Both the position numbers and the translations under genes were made by a program. A model generated the notes under the pieces. That model worked only from the letters and a program-made list of their open reading frames with translations. It was not told the origin of the DNA and made no database searches. From contig NC_134034.1 of assembly GCF_964204645.1 (NCBI RefSeq), positions 10,907,414-10,971,413 of the forward strand: a stretch of DNA of 64,000 nucleotides, read 5' to 3'. The DNA comes from Tubulanus polymorphus. Taxonomy: Eukaryota > Nemertea > Palaeonemertea > Tubulaniformes > Tubulanidae. Below, piece after piece: positions 8,792 through 18,565 of the stretch. Position 1 is the stretch's first letter. Every line of letters starts with the position of its first letter.

Positions 8792-11374
8792 ATGAGTTTA
8801 TGCGCGTTCAAATGTGATCAGTGTGACCAAATGTTCAGCGAGGAAAGTAATTTGCGGCGGCACAAATCTACGATACACAATATGTCATCTGACCACCAGG
8901 GGGTGCAGTCGTACCAGTGTGATATCTCAAGGCCACCCGAATTAACTGCACACGCGGATCCAAAACCTTTTAAATGTGAACCGTATGATAAAGCGTTTAG
9001 TGAGGACTCAGAACACCATGTAACGACAGTACAGAGCGGTGATCGGCGATTTCAATGTGATTACTGCGACAAATCTTTTGGCTCAACTTCATCGTTAAAG
9101 CGGCACCGGTCTGCCATTCATCTGAAATTAAGGCCGTACCATTGCAAGGTCTGCAACAAGAACTTCGGTTTCAGAACTAGTTTAAATCGTCATGAATTGA
9201 GCAAACACTCGGGTCTGAAACCGTTTAAATGTGATCACTGCTACAAAGCGTTCCCCACTAAAGGAGAGTTAAAACAGCACATGTATTGCGTTCATTTGAA
9301 GCCGTTCCAGTGCGATATCTGTAAAAGGAATTTCGGCGTGAAACATAACATGAAGCTGCACATAATGTCCGTACACAACGGCGAAGGACGGCCACGTCCG
9401 TTTAAATGTGATCACTGCGAGGAGACGAAATGGTTTGCATCGAAATCCGATTTGAAAAGACATCTGGAAAATGTACATTTTACCAATAAACGTCGGCGGA
9501 AGTCTCGCGATAATAGAGGTCTAGACGAGCACGAGTCAAACGTCCACCACCAGGGGCCGACGCTGTATCAATGTGATATATGTCAACGGATATTCGGACG
9601 AAAGAGTCATTTAGACGAGCACGTTGTTTCGAATCACGCCGTAGGTGGCGCTTGTTATAGCTCTAGCGACGAGGAGTCTTCGTCGGAATCTTTTTGCGAA
9701 AAGTGTGAGAAAACGTGTTTGCAGCAACACTCGTCGACCATCCACCGGGAGGAGGAAACATGTTTGCAGCGAAACTCGTCGACCATCCACCGGGAGGAGG
9801 AAACTTGTTTGCCTCGTCACTCGTCGACCATCCATCGGGAGGAGGAAACGTTGCAGAGCGAGGACGGTAAAAAGAACCCACTGCAGCAACACACGTCCGG
9901 TGTACACCCCGGTTTGGGTCCGTTCAAATGTGCCCACTGCGATAAATCTTTCAGTCTGAAAGAAACGTTGAACATACACATGTCCGCCGTGTATTTGAAA
10001 TCGAGACCGTACCAATGCGCCATCTGTCTGAATCATTTCGCATTAGAAACCGATTTGAAAAGACATATGAAAACCGTACATAAAGGCGTCCTACTGTACG
10101 AATGTGAGATCTGTCGACAGACGTTTAGGCATAAGATTCAATTGAACGGGCACATGTCGGTTGTCCATCACGGGTCGAAGCCGTACCAGTGCGAGAAATG
10201 TGATGCGAGTTTCGGTTACGCGGCTTCCCTACGACGCCACGTACACGACATACACGACAACCTGAAACCGTTTAAATGCGACCGCTGCGATAAAGCGTTC
10301 TCGTGCAACGGAAACTTGAAGCAACACGTAATAATCGTGCACATCCGCGCGCGCGCGTTTCAATGCGAACACTGCGATAAATCGTTCAATACGAAAGCAG
10401 AGTTAAGGCTGCACAGGCGTCGTATTCACCTGAACATAAAACCGCACCAGTGCACCATCTGTCTTAAACGTTACACGGTGAAAGGAAATTTGAAAAGTCA
10501 CATGGCAATCGTACACGGAGGCTCGCGACAACATAAATGCGATGCGTGTCGACTGACGTTCGCGAATAAGAGTCGTTTAGAAACGCACATGCACGTAGTT
10601 CACGGTACGGGTGAGACGTACGACTGCCAAATGTGTGAAAAATCGTACAGAATCAAAAAGAGTCTGAATATACACATGTTTCTCAAACACCCCGAAGATG
10701 GCGCTCCTCGGAAATATCGGTGTAGATGTTGTATGAAAAGTTTCGCGTCAAAAGGTTCGATGATGCGGCATGTGAAATCGGCTCATGGGTTCGAAAAAAA
10801 CGTAAAGAAGGAGGTGGAAACAGATTCGGAAACGGAGGAGGAAACAGAGGAGGTAGATTCTGAGACGAATGGAGAGGAGGTGATTGCGGACTGTGTGATT
10901 GAAGAGGAGACAAAGGAGATGATGACCGACGATGAGAAGGATGATGCAGATTCAAAGGTAGATTCTGAGATTGAGGAGGTGACAAAGGAGGTAGATTCTG
11001 AGATTGAGGAGGTGACAAAGGAGGTAGATTCTGAGATTGAGGAGGTGACAAAGGAGGTAGATTCTGAGATTGAGGAAGTGACAAAGGAGGTAGATTCTGA
11101 GATTGAGGAGGAGGGAGAGGAGGAGACAGAGGCTGTCTCACACTATGACGTCAACGAGGAAACAGAGGAGGTGAAGACAGATCTTGAGAAGGTCAACACG
11201 GATTCGGATGTTGAATCGGATTCTGATACCGAGGAAGTGACGGAATCAGAACGAGACTTTGAGAACGAGGAAAATGTGAATCCGATAAAGGAAATGAGAG
11301 ACAACAAACCGATTCCATGGCAACACTACGCCATTTATTCTGGGAAAATATGGCTTTTTATAGAACAGGAATGA
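8792..11374 (+). CDS. ZF3: C2H2 zinc-finger protein, about 16 fingers, acidic tail
   Basis: Single coding exon of 860 residues from the first ATG in the exon (8792, exon start 8774). About 16 usable C2H2 fingers plus decayed ones (KCEPYDKAF lacks its second Cys; HMSAVY lacks its last His; one finger has a two-residue insert, EETKWFASKS). A serine/glutamate-rich 15-residue repeat containing EEETC and SSTIH sits mid-protein. After the last finger (RCRCCMKSF) comes an acidic tail of about 190 residues with five copies of VDSEIEEVTKE, then the conserved end PWQHYAIYSGKIWLFIEQE. The 3' flank (AACTTATTAAAGATTGCC) is shared with ZF6 and ZF7, and AATAAA is at 11508-11513. A nuclear DNA-binding regulator is expected; the target is unknown. 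Confidence 0.9.
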   Translation: MSLCAFKCDQCDQMFSEESNLRRHKSTIHNMSSDHQGVQSYQCDISRPPELTAHADPKPFKCEPYDKAFSEDSEHHVTTVQSGDRRFQCDYCDKSFGSTSSLKRHRSAIHLKLRPYHCKVCNKNFGFRTSLNRHELSKHSGLKPFKCDHCYKAFPTKGELKQHMYCVHLKPFQCDICKRNFGVKHNMKLHIMSVHNGEGRPRPFKCDHCEETKWFASKSDLKRHLENVHFTNKRRRKSRDNRGLDEHESNVHHQGPTLYQCDICQRIFGRKSHLDEHVVSNHAVGGACYSSSDEESSSESFCEKCEKTCLQQHSSTIHREEETCLQRNSSTIHREEETCLPRHSSTIHREEETLQSEDGKKNPLQQHTSGVHPGLGPFKCAHCDKSFSLKETLNIHMSAVYLKSRPYQCAICLNHFALETDLKRHMKTVHKGVLLYECEICRQTFRHKIQLNGHMSVVHHGSKPYQCEKCDASFGYAASLRRHVHDIHDNLKPFKCDRCDKAFSCNGNLKQHVIIVHIRARAFQCEHCDKSFNTKAELRLHRRRIHLNIKPHQCTICLKRYTVKGNLKSHMAIVHGGSRQHKCDACRLTFANKSRLETHMHVVHGTGETYDCQMCEKSYRIKKSLNIHMFLKHPEDGAPRKYRCRCCMKSFASKGSMMRHVKSAHGFEKNVKKEVETDSETEEETEEVDSETNGEEVIADCVIEEETKEMMTDDEKDDADSKVDSEIEEVTKEVDSEIEEVTKEVDSEIEEVTKEVDSEIEEVTKEVDSEIEEEGEEETEAVSHYDVNEETEEVKTDLEKVNTDSDVESDSDTEEVTESERDFENEENVNPIKEMRDNKPIPWQHYAIYSGKIWLFIEQE
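9709..9849 (+). repeat. 45 bp coding minisatellite in ZF3
   Basis: Three in-frame copies of a 45 bp unit encoding a 15-residue repeat (core SSTIHREEETCL). It looks like the tail of a finger (HSSTIH) fused to an acidic spacer and then amplified. Confidence 0.8.
10958..11110 (+). repeat. 33 bp coding minisatellite in the ZF3 acidic tail
   Basis: Nearly five exact copies of a 33 bp unit encoding VDSEIEEVTKE. The copies are almost identical in DNA, so the expansion is recent and probably variable between individuals. Confidence 0.9.
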
Positions 11375-11513
11375 TAATAAACTTATTAAAGATTGCCACC
11401 AGGCAGCCGTTTATTAGATAAATGTGATGTTAAACGATAAATAGTGATGATATTTGTACCTGTAGTTTGTTTATTATAAAGAATTATCCAGTTCAGGAAT
11501 TTCATGAAATAAA

Positions 11514-11803
11514 ACCTATTTACATAAAACTATTTGTGTTGATTAACGCGAGAATGATGATGCACTGTAGTGCCAGGATTCAGCAACTTTCAGGATAGTC
11601 ACTAACCTGTCTGTGGCCTTAGTTTCACGATTGGGATATTTTCACAAACCACATGATTGGTGTTATTAACTACTTTCAGGAGTGAACCTATACTGATGTG
11701 GGTTTTTGTGATCGGAATGAATTTTTATGCGGAGAATCTTTAAAATGAAAGTACATCATGACACTACCGCTAAAAACTGCGTAATTCAATTTATCTATTC
11801 AAT
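11514..11803. other. Intergenic between ZF3 and ZF4
   Basis: Non-coding; includes a fragment (CTAACCTGTCTGTGG and TTTCACGATTGGGATATTTT, 11603-11645) of the same dispersed repeat seen at 43,246. Confidence 0.45.
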
Positions 11804-11863
11804 ACGCAATAAATCTGGACTCGAACCCATATTAATCGAGTAGACGGCGCTTTAATCGAAAAC
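11804..11863 (+). promoter_or_regulatory. Family upstream box, copy c (ZF4)
   Basis: CGCAATAAATCTGGACTCGAA, then CCCATATTAATCGAG and TAGACGGCGCTTTAATCGAA. A candidate donor (GTTTGGG then GTAAATTTC at 12009) follows, giving a non-coding first exon for ZF4 whose intron ends at 12342. Confidence 0.55.
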
Positions 11864-12429
11864 AACCGCTGTGCATAAACATACAATACAAACGAAGAAA
11901 CCGCATTTAACCTTTTTCATTCATCAAAAAACTGTGGTCTTCACCCAATGGTCTACGTTGCTCTACGATCCTACACTAACGGAGGTTCTTGGTGAACAAG
12001 TGTTTGGGGTAAATTTCATGATGGAATGAATTTTTCTTTCTGTTCTGTGCTGTGCTGTGTCTGTCTGTCTGTTTCAACTTTTTCTTTAGAATTAGAGAAA
12101 GGTCGACGTCGTTGCTTATGCTTGGACATGTTGGATGAGGAACTTGTGCTAAAAAGTTAAATTTGATCGATCCCCTTGGCCTTCCTATTCACTCAAAATA
12201 GAACTAACTAAATGTCTTTAGGAGTCCAGGATCTAAATTAATTTAGGTAATTTTTTTGCCAGACACCAGTAAATGCAGAGGCTACTCGTCTACCTATCTT
12301 CCTCATTGTACCCTATCTTTAATGTGTTTCTGTTTATTTCAGGTCTACGATAATCTGTGTCTGAACACTGGATAATTTTACCACTCCGATCAACTGTCCA
12401 CCAGGGGGCGAAGCTGCACCATCAATGCT

Positions 12430-13539
12430 ATGCATCCGTTTAAATGCGAACACTGCGATAAATCATTCAGTACGAAGGGAACATTAAAAATACACGCGTC
12501 CGCCGTACATCTGAAATTAAAGCCGCACCAGTGCGCCATCTGTCAGAAGGATTTCGCTCTGAAATGTGAATTAAAAAGACATACGAAAATCGTACACGAA
12601 GGCGCCCGCCCGCATAAATGTGAAGTCTGTGCGAAGACGTTCGCGTTGAATAGTGGTTTAACGCGTCACGTATCGACCGTCCACCAGGGGGCGAAGCCGT
12701 ACCAGTGTGAGATTTGTAAATTGAGTTTTGGTTTGAATGGTAATCTACGACGACACATACTCGGCATGCACGCTGGGCTAAAAAAGTTTAAATGCAATCG
12801 GTGCGATCAAACTTTCACGAACAAAGCAGAGTTAAAACTGCACAAGTCGGACGTTCATATAAAATCGCAGACGCACCGATGCGCCATCTGTCGGAAACAA
12901 TTCACGTTGAAAGCTTCTTTGAGAAATCATTTAAAAATCGTGCATAGGCCTCACAGCGCTCGGCGGTATAAATGTGGAATCTGTCAGCGGACGTTCAGAT
13001 ATAATAGTAGTCTGAAAACACACATGTGTGCTGTTCATACCGCTGGTGGTAGGTATAACTGTGAAATGTGTGACAAATCATACGGATTAAAAAAGAGTCT
13101 CGAACTACACGTGTTTAACAAACACCCTAAAGGGGGCGCTGCTCGGAGATATCCGTGTAAATTTTGTTCGAAAACTTTCTCGCAACCGTGTTCGGTGAAT
13201 CGGCACGTGAAAAACGATCATCGGTCTAGTAATTATTCCGAGACAAAGGAGGAAACTGAGGAGGTGAAGTCGGAGGAGGAGACGACGATGAAGACGGGTT
13301 CGAATACTGATGAGGCGATGACAGAATCTGAGACTGACGAGGAAACAGAGGAGGTGATGACCGGAACGGATTCCGAGTTGGAATCAGCTTCAGAAACTGA
13401 GGGCTCAGAATCGGAAGGCGACTTTGGGGACGAGGAAAATGTGGAGCCGACAAAAATGACATTCGACCAATTGCACCCTTGGCAGCAGTATACTGAATTT
13501 TCTAATAAAATATGGATTTTTACGAACCACAGAAAATAA
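12430..13539 (+). CDS. ZF4: nine-finger C2H2 zinc-finger protein
   Basis: 369 residues from ATG 12430, in an exon starting at 12343 after TCTGTTTATTTCAG. Nine intact, evenly spaced fingers (about residues 4-270) are joined by the family linkers LKLKPHQC, EGARPHKC and QGAKPYQC, then a short acidic tail rich in EETEE and TDSE, then the family end (LHPWQQYTEF, SNKIWIFTN). A second, out-of-frame ATG lies five bases upstream (12425), so leaky scanning would be needed. Compared with ZF5, the text around CACCATCAATGC suggests that a deletion removed earlier fingers. AATAAA lies at 13624-13629. It shares its C-terminal subtype with ZF5. The role is inferred as nuclear DNA binding. Confidence 0.9.
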   Translation: MHPFKCEHCDKSFSTKGTLKIHASAVHLKLKPHQCAICQKDFALKCELKRHTKIVHEGARPHKCEVCAKTFALNSGLTRHVSTVHQGAKPYQCEICKLSFGLNGNLRRHILGMHAGLKKFKCNRCDQTFTNKAELKLHKSDVHIKSQTHRCAICRKQFTLKASLRNHLKIVHRPHSARRYKCGICQRTFRYNSSLKTHMCAVHTAGGRYNCEMCDKSYGLKKSLELHVFNKHPKGGAARRYPCKFCSKTFSQPCSVNRHVKNDHRSSNYSETKEETEEVKSEEETTMKTGSNTDEAMTESETDEETEEVMTGTDSELESASETEGSESEGDFGDEENVEPTKMTFDQLHPWQQYTEFSNKIWIFTNHRK

Positions 13540-13790
13540 CATAGACTGTGTAAAAAGAATCAAGAATTGTGAATTCATCTTTTTGTATAATTGGCCAAAT
13601 TGAAATTTTATTTTGTACGATTGAATAAAACTAAAAGCAATCTATTTTGAGTAAATCATTCAGAACTGGGTTAAGAATGTTGTTTTTTTTTTATTTGGTC
13701 GCAGGAGTGATTTTTCGTCGATATCGTCTTTGTGTGAAGTGTCGTGAATAAAAATCTAGTGTTCCACGGTCCTCATCCCGATAATAAAGG

Positions 13791-13855
13791 AGCGCAATAA
13801 ATCGGGAATCGAAACCATATTGATTGAGTAGAGGGCGCTTTAATCGAAAAGAACC
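13791..13855 (+). promoter_or_regulatory. Family upstream box, copy d (ZF5)
   Basis: GCGCAATAAATCGGGAATCG, then AAACCATATTGATTGAGTAG and AGGGCGCTTTAATCGAAAA. The donor CTCTG then GTAAATTTCC at 13939 follows 83 bases later. This is among the best preserved copies. Confidence 0.6.
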
Positions 13856-13938
13856 GGGCTTACCCGAGCCAAACATCCCACCAGGCCGCAAATTCAGTCA
13901 TCGGGCCTTTTTCAATCATCAGAATACGATATTCTCTG

Positions 13939-14352
13939 GTAAATTTCCTGTAATTAAATTTTTTCGATGTCTGTTTCAACTTGCAATAGACGTCGGGGGC
14001 TGTGTATGTAATGTGCGGCACACTTTAAAAAAGTTGAATTTTATTCAATTCAATTAATTGCAAGCAATGATTGACTTTTTACTCTATCTAGTCTACTAGT
14101 TCTACACTAAAATGTGAATCTCACATGTTCTTGATGTATTATGTATTTCATATAAACATTTCATATAAACTTAGACTTGACTTTATAAATATAGTGTCAC
14201 GAAAAATATTTCAAAAAACATCCGGGTTGAATGGTTAGTTATGTCGAGAGTAAATTGGATCTGGCTTGGGTGGAGTCTGCTGTAGTACCCGGGATATTGT
14301 GTAATAACCTCAAATACAAGCATGTGTCTTAAATACGTTCTGTTTATTGTAG
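13939..14352 (+). other. Putative first intron of ZF5
   Basis: Runs from donor GTAAATTTCC (13939) to acceptor CTGTTTATTGTAG (ends 14352). AT-rich, no other feature seen. Confidence 0.5.
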
Positions 14353-14382
14353 GTCTATGGTTGAGCATTTTTGAACAGCGCC

Positions 14383-17300
14383 ATGAGTTTACCAAGTTCA
14401 TCAACTGTCCACCAGGGGATGAAGCTGCACCAGTGCAAAATTTGTAGTAAGATATACCGTTCAAACCGTAACCTACGGCGACACTGGTCAAGTAAACATT
14501 CCAGTCCGTTGAAGTGTGAACTCTGCGAAAAAACATTCCTTATGGAAGAATCATTAATGAGTCACATATCTGCCGAACATCCGGAAGTGGATCTGTACCA
14601 GTGCACTTTCTGTCAAAAATATTTCACAACGGAATCAACTTTGAAAAAACATGTCCAGAATGTACATAAAAGCTCCCATCCGCATAAGTGTGAAATCTGT
14701 CAACGGATGTTTGGACAAAAATGTAATTTAAAGAGGCACATGTTGACTATCCACCAGGGGTTGAAACTGTACCCATGCAAAATTTGTGATAGGAGTTTCA
14801 GTACAAACTATAGCCTACAGCAGCACATGATCAATGAACATGACGATGCAAAACCGTTCAAATGTGATCACTGCGATAAGATATTCAGTACGGAAAAATC
14901 GTTATCGAATCACGCATCTGTAGGACATCCAGAATTGAATCTGCACCAGTGCGCCATCTGTCAGAAATATTTCACAACAAGTACGGTTTTGAAAAGACAT
15001 ATCCAGAATGTACACGAAAACTCTCGTCCATATAAATGCGAGATCTGTCTACAAACGTTTAAACAAAGTGGTAGTTTAAAGCAACACGTTATGGCCATCC
15101 ACCAGGGGGCAAAGCCGCACCAGTGCAAGATTTGTAAAAAGAATTTCAGCATGAAGTGTTCCCTACAACAACACATGCGCGGAGTACACGACAGCGTGAG
15201 ACCGTTTAAATGTGATCAGTGCGTTAAAGCATTCGGTCGAAACTGGGTCTTGCGGCAACACGTACTTCTAATGCACAGCGCCTTGCGTCCGTTTAAATGT
15301 AAACACTGCGATAAAACTTACAGTCTGAGCAAACATTTAAAGCGGCACATGTCTGCTGCACATTCGCACATGATCAGTGTACACAACAATCTGGGACCGT
15401 TCAAATGTGAACACTGTGATAAGTCATTCAATACGAAAGAATCGTTATCAAGTCATAAGTCTGCCGAACATCCAGGATTGAATCCGCAGCACCAGTGCGC
15501 CATCTGTCAGAAATATTTCGCACTAAGATCGGTTTTGGAAGAACATATCCAGTATGGACATATAGGCTGCCATTCACTTAAATGCGAAATCTGTCAACAA
15601 ATGTTTCGGCGAAAGGCTAATTTAAAGCGTCACATGTTGGCCGTCCACCAGGGGGCGAAGCCGTTTCCGTGCATGATTTGTAAAAATACAAGTTTCAGTT
15701 TGAACAGTAACCTACAGCGTCACATGATCAGTGTTCACGCGGATGTGAAACCGTTCAAATGTGAACACTGCGATAAGATATTCAGTACAGAAAAATCGTT
15801 ATCAAGTCATATGTCTGCCGAACATCCGGGACTGAATCTGCACCAGTGCGACATCTGTCCGAAAGATTTTGCGTCAAGCTCGGTTTTGAAAAGACATAGG
15901 CGGAATGTACATAAATGCGTTGGCCCGTATAAATGTGAAATCTGTCCACAGATGTTTGGACATCACAGTAATTTAAAGATGCACGTGTTGGTCGTCCACC
16001 AGGGGGCGAAGGCGTTTCCATGCAAGATTTGTAATGATACAAGTTTCAGTACAAACTGCAACCTACAGCGTCACATGATCAGTGTACACGCGGATGTGAA
16101 ACCGTTCAAATGTAATCACTGTGATAAGATATTCAGTTCGGAAGAATCATTATCAAGTCACGTGTCTGCTGAACATCAGGGATTGAACCCGCACCAGTGC
16201 ACCATCTGTCAGAAATATTTCGCACAAAGTTCGGTTTTGAAAAGACATATACAGAATGTACATAAGGAGTCCCATCCACATGAATGCGAAATCTGTCAAC
16301 AAAAGTTTGGACAAAAGAGTAATTTAAAGCGTCACATGTTGGTCGTCCACCAGGGGGCGAAGCAGTTTCCATGCAAGATTTGTAATAATACAAGTTTCAG
16401 TTTGAAATCTACACTACAGCGTCACATGAGCAGTGTACACGCGCATGTGCAACCGTTCAAATGTGAAATCTGTCCACAGATGTTTGGACATAAAAGTAAT
16501 TTAAGGAGGCACGTGTTGGCCGTCCACCAGGGGGCGAAGGCGTTTCCATGCAAGATTTGTAATAATACAAGTTTCAGTACAAACTGTAACCTACAGCGTC
16601 ACATGATCAGTGTACACGCGGATGTGCAACCGTTCAAATGTGAACACTGCGATAAGATATTCAGTTCGGAAGAATCATTATCGAGTCACGTGTCTGCTGA
16701 ACATCCAGGATTGAATCTGCACCAGTGTGCCATCTGCCAGAAAGATTTCAAATTGGAATCACTTTTGAAAAGACATATCCAGAATGTACATGAAGACTCC
16801 CATCCACATAAATGTAACATCTGTCACCAGACATTTGGACAAAACAGTAATTTAGAGAGTCACATATCAACCGTCCACCAGGGGGCGAAGCTGCACCAGT
16901 GCAAGATTTGTAAAGTGCATTTCCGTTCGAACTCTAACCTATGGCGTCACATGCGCAGTGTACACGACAAACTGAGACCTTTCAAATGTGATCAATGCGA
17001 TAAAACATTCAGTCGGGGCTTTACCTTAAAACAACACGGAAAGACCGTACACGGCGGTGTGCGCACGTTTAAATGCGATCACTGCGATAAAACTTTCCCT
17101 CGAAACAGTTGTTTAATGCGGCACAAGTCTAACGTGCATCTGAATTTGAAACATGAGTGCGCTATCTGTCAGAAATCTTTCACAATGAGAACTTTGTTGG
17201 AAGTTCATTTGAAAATTGTACATAAAGGCGCTCGACTTCAGAAATGTGATATATGTTGGCAAACGTTTGCAAATAAGAGTAGTTTAGAAAAGCATTTGCT

Positions 17301-17871
17301 CGTTATTCATGCAACGGCTGACATGTATTACTGCAAAATGTGTGAAAAATCGTACAGATATAAAAACGGTCTGGATTTACACGTGTTTAACAAACATACT
17401 AAAGGGGGCGCTGCTCGGAGTTATCGGTGTGAATTATGTTTGAAAAGTTTTTTACAAAAGTGTTCTCTGGACCGCCATGTGAGGATGAGTCATCAGTTAG
17501 AAAAGTATTCCGAGGCTAAGGAGGAGGCAGAGGAGATGGAGACAGATTCAAAGCCTAAGGAGACAGATGGGGTGAAGATGGATTCTGAAACCGAGGAGGA
17601 GGCAAAGGAGGTGATGACAGATTCTGAGACTGAGGAAGAGACGAAGGAAGGGATGACGGATTCAGAGACTGATGAGGAAACAGAGGAGGTGATGAGTGAC
17701 TCAAATTGGGAGTTTGAATCAGATTCTGATACCGGGGAGGGCTTAGAATTAGAAGTTGAATTTGAGGACGAGGAAAATGTGGATCCGACAAAAATGACAT
17801 TTGACGAATTGCACCCTTGGCAGCAGTATACTGAATTTTCTAATAAAATATGGATTTTTACAAACCGTTAA
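14383..17871 (+). CDS. ZF5: C2H2 zinc-finger protein with about 35 fingers
   Basis: 1162 residues from ATG 14383 (exon start 14353). A five-codon upstream reading frame (14357-14374) precedes it. About 35 intact fingers run almost without interruption from residue 18 to about 1050. Between roughly 15,380 and 16,750 they form a higher-order repeat of four finger types (FKCEHCDKIF, HQCAICQKYF, KCEICPQMF and PCKICNNTSF). The last type has one extra residue between the second Cys and the first His, which is unusual. The end has an acidic tail (TDSETEEET-type repeats), then LHPWQQYTEF and SNKIWIFTNR. AATAAA at 17994-17999. The array length implies selective use of subsets of fingers for DNA binding; targets are unknown. 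Confidence 0.92.
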   Translation: MSLPSSSTVHQGMKLHQCKICSKIYRSNRNLRRHWSSKHSSPLKCELCEKTFLMEESLMSHISAEHPEVDLYQCTFCQKYFTTESTLKKHVQNVHKSSHPHKCEICQRMFGQKCNLKRHMLTIHQGLKLYPCKICDRSFSTNYSLQQHMINEHDDAKPFKCDHCDKIFSTEKSLSNHASVGHPELNLHQCAICQKYFTTSTVLKRHIQNVHENSRPYKCEICLQTFKQSGSLKQHVMAIHQGAKPHQCKICKKNFSMKCSLQQHMRGVHDSVRPFKCDQCVKAFGRNWVLRQHVLLMHSALRPFKCKHCDKTYSLSKHLKRHMSAAHSHMISVHNNLGPFKCEHCDKSFNTKESLSSHKSAEHPGLNPQHQCAICQKYFALRSVLEEHIQYGHIGCHSLKCEICQQMFRRKANLKRHMLAVHQGAKPFPCMICKNTSFSLNSNLQRHMISVHADVKPFKCEHCDKIFSTEKSLSSHMSAEHPGLNLHQCDICPKDFASSSVLKRHRRNVHKCVGPYKCEICPQMFGHHSNLKMHVLVVHQGAKAFPCKICNDTSFSTNCNLQRHMISVHADVKPFKCNHCDKIFSSEESLSSHVSAEHQGLNPHQCTICQKYFAQSSVLKRHIQNVHKESHPHECEICQQKFGQKSNLKRHMLVVHQGAKQFPCKICNNTSFSLKSTLQRHMSSVHAHVQPFKCEICPQMFGHKSNLRRHVLAVHQGAKAFPCKICNNTSFSTNCNLQRHMISVHADVQPFKCEHCDKIFSSEESLSSHVSAEHPGLNLHQCAICQKDFKLESLLKRHIQNVHEDSHPHKCNICHQTFGQNSNLESHISTVHQGAKLHQCKICKVHFRSNSNLWRHMRSVHDKLRPFKCDQCDKTFSRGFTLKQHGKTVHGGVRTFKCDHCDKTFPRNSCLMRHKSNVHLNLKHECAICQKSFTMRTLLEVHLKIVHKGARLQKCDICWQTFANKSSLEKHLLVIHATADMYYCKMCEKSYRYKNGLDLHVFNKHTKGGAARSYRCELCLKSFLQKCSLDRHVRMSHQLEKYSEAKEEAEEMETDSKPKETDGVKMDSETEEEAKEVMTDSETEEETKEGMTDSETDEETEEVMSDSNWEFESDSDTGEGLELEVEFEDEENVDPTKMTFDELHPWQQYTEFSNKIWIFTNR

Positions 17872-17999
17872 TTGTAGATTGATTAAAAGGTTTTAACCAG
17901 GCAGAACACATTATACAATGTAGATTTGATTTTACTGAAATTGTTGTACTAAAAACTTTGTGGTCATGAAATTTGTTTGTACAATGGAATTATAATAAA

Positions 18000-18133
18000 A
18001 AGAAATAATTTGCTTTGACATAAATAGTTAGCTCTTAAAATATTGTGATCGCTGGATTTGATCGTGGGGACGATTCGCGATGGGTCAAATTTTCTGACGT
18101 TGGACAGTTGCACACGCACAGCGGCCATATAAA
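18000..18133. other. Short intergenic stretch after ZF5
   Basis: No feature seen between the ZF5 polyadenylation signal and the next upstream box. Confidence 0.4.
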
Positions 18134-18194
18134 ATCGCAATAAATCGGGATTCGAACCCATGTTGATTGACCAGAGAGGGCGCTTTAATCGAAA
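18134..18194 (+). promoter_or_regulatory. Family upstream box, copy e (ZF6)
   Basis: TCGCAATAAATCGGGATTCG, then AACCCATGTTGATTGACCAG and AGAGGGCGCTTTAATCGAAAA. This is the upstream box of ZF6, but 5.1 kb of inserted DNA (18234-23343) separates it from the ZF6 exon. Confidence 0.6.
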
Positions 18195-18283
18195 ATCCTC
18201 CTTCAAAACAAAATACACTTTAAATCATATGAGTTAAACTGCAGCGTCCCGTGAGAGGACCCGGGCCTGTGACGGGACATGGG

Positions 18284-18565
18284 TCCTCTCACGGGACAAA
18301 TGTAGAATTCTTACATGAAACGTCGATTCCAATGCTAGCGGTTTCGAGTCTCAATATTCTTATGTATTCTGTCTATAACGGTTATGAATAAATAAATTCA
18401 ACTATCGATTGTAATTATTACATTTTCCATTTTGATTTCATTTATAAATACATAAAGGCCTACCGAAAAATTCTAATTTACTGCAGGGCCAGGGGGACAA
18501 TATGGGGATATGAATGCACGTTTTTCACGCAGGATTTTACAACGGAACCCGCGATTCAAGTTACC
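18284..18565. other. Left unique segment of the 5.1 kb element
   Basis: AT-rich, non-coding, with one inverted copy of the minisatellite core (GGTCCTCTCACGGGAC, 18281-18297). Nothing else recognised. Confidence 0.4.

Noticed and set aside
10683-11141. Proline-rich minus-strand frame opposite the ZF3 tail
   Set aside because: It is the reverse of GAG/GAA-rich acidic codons and appears wherever such tails occur.
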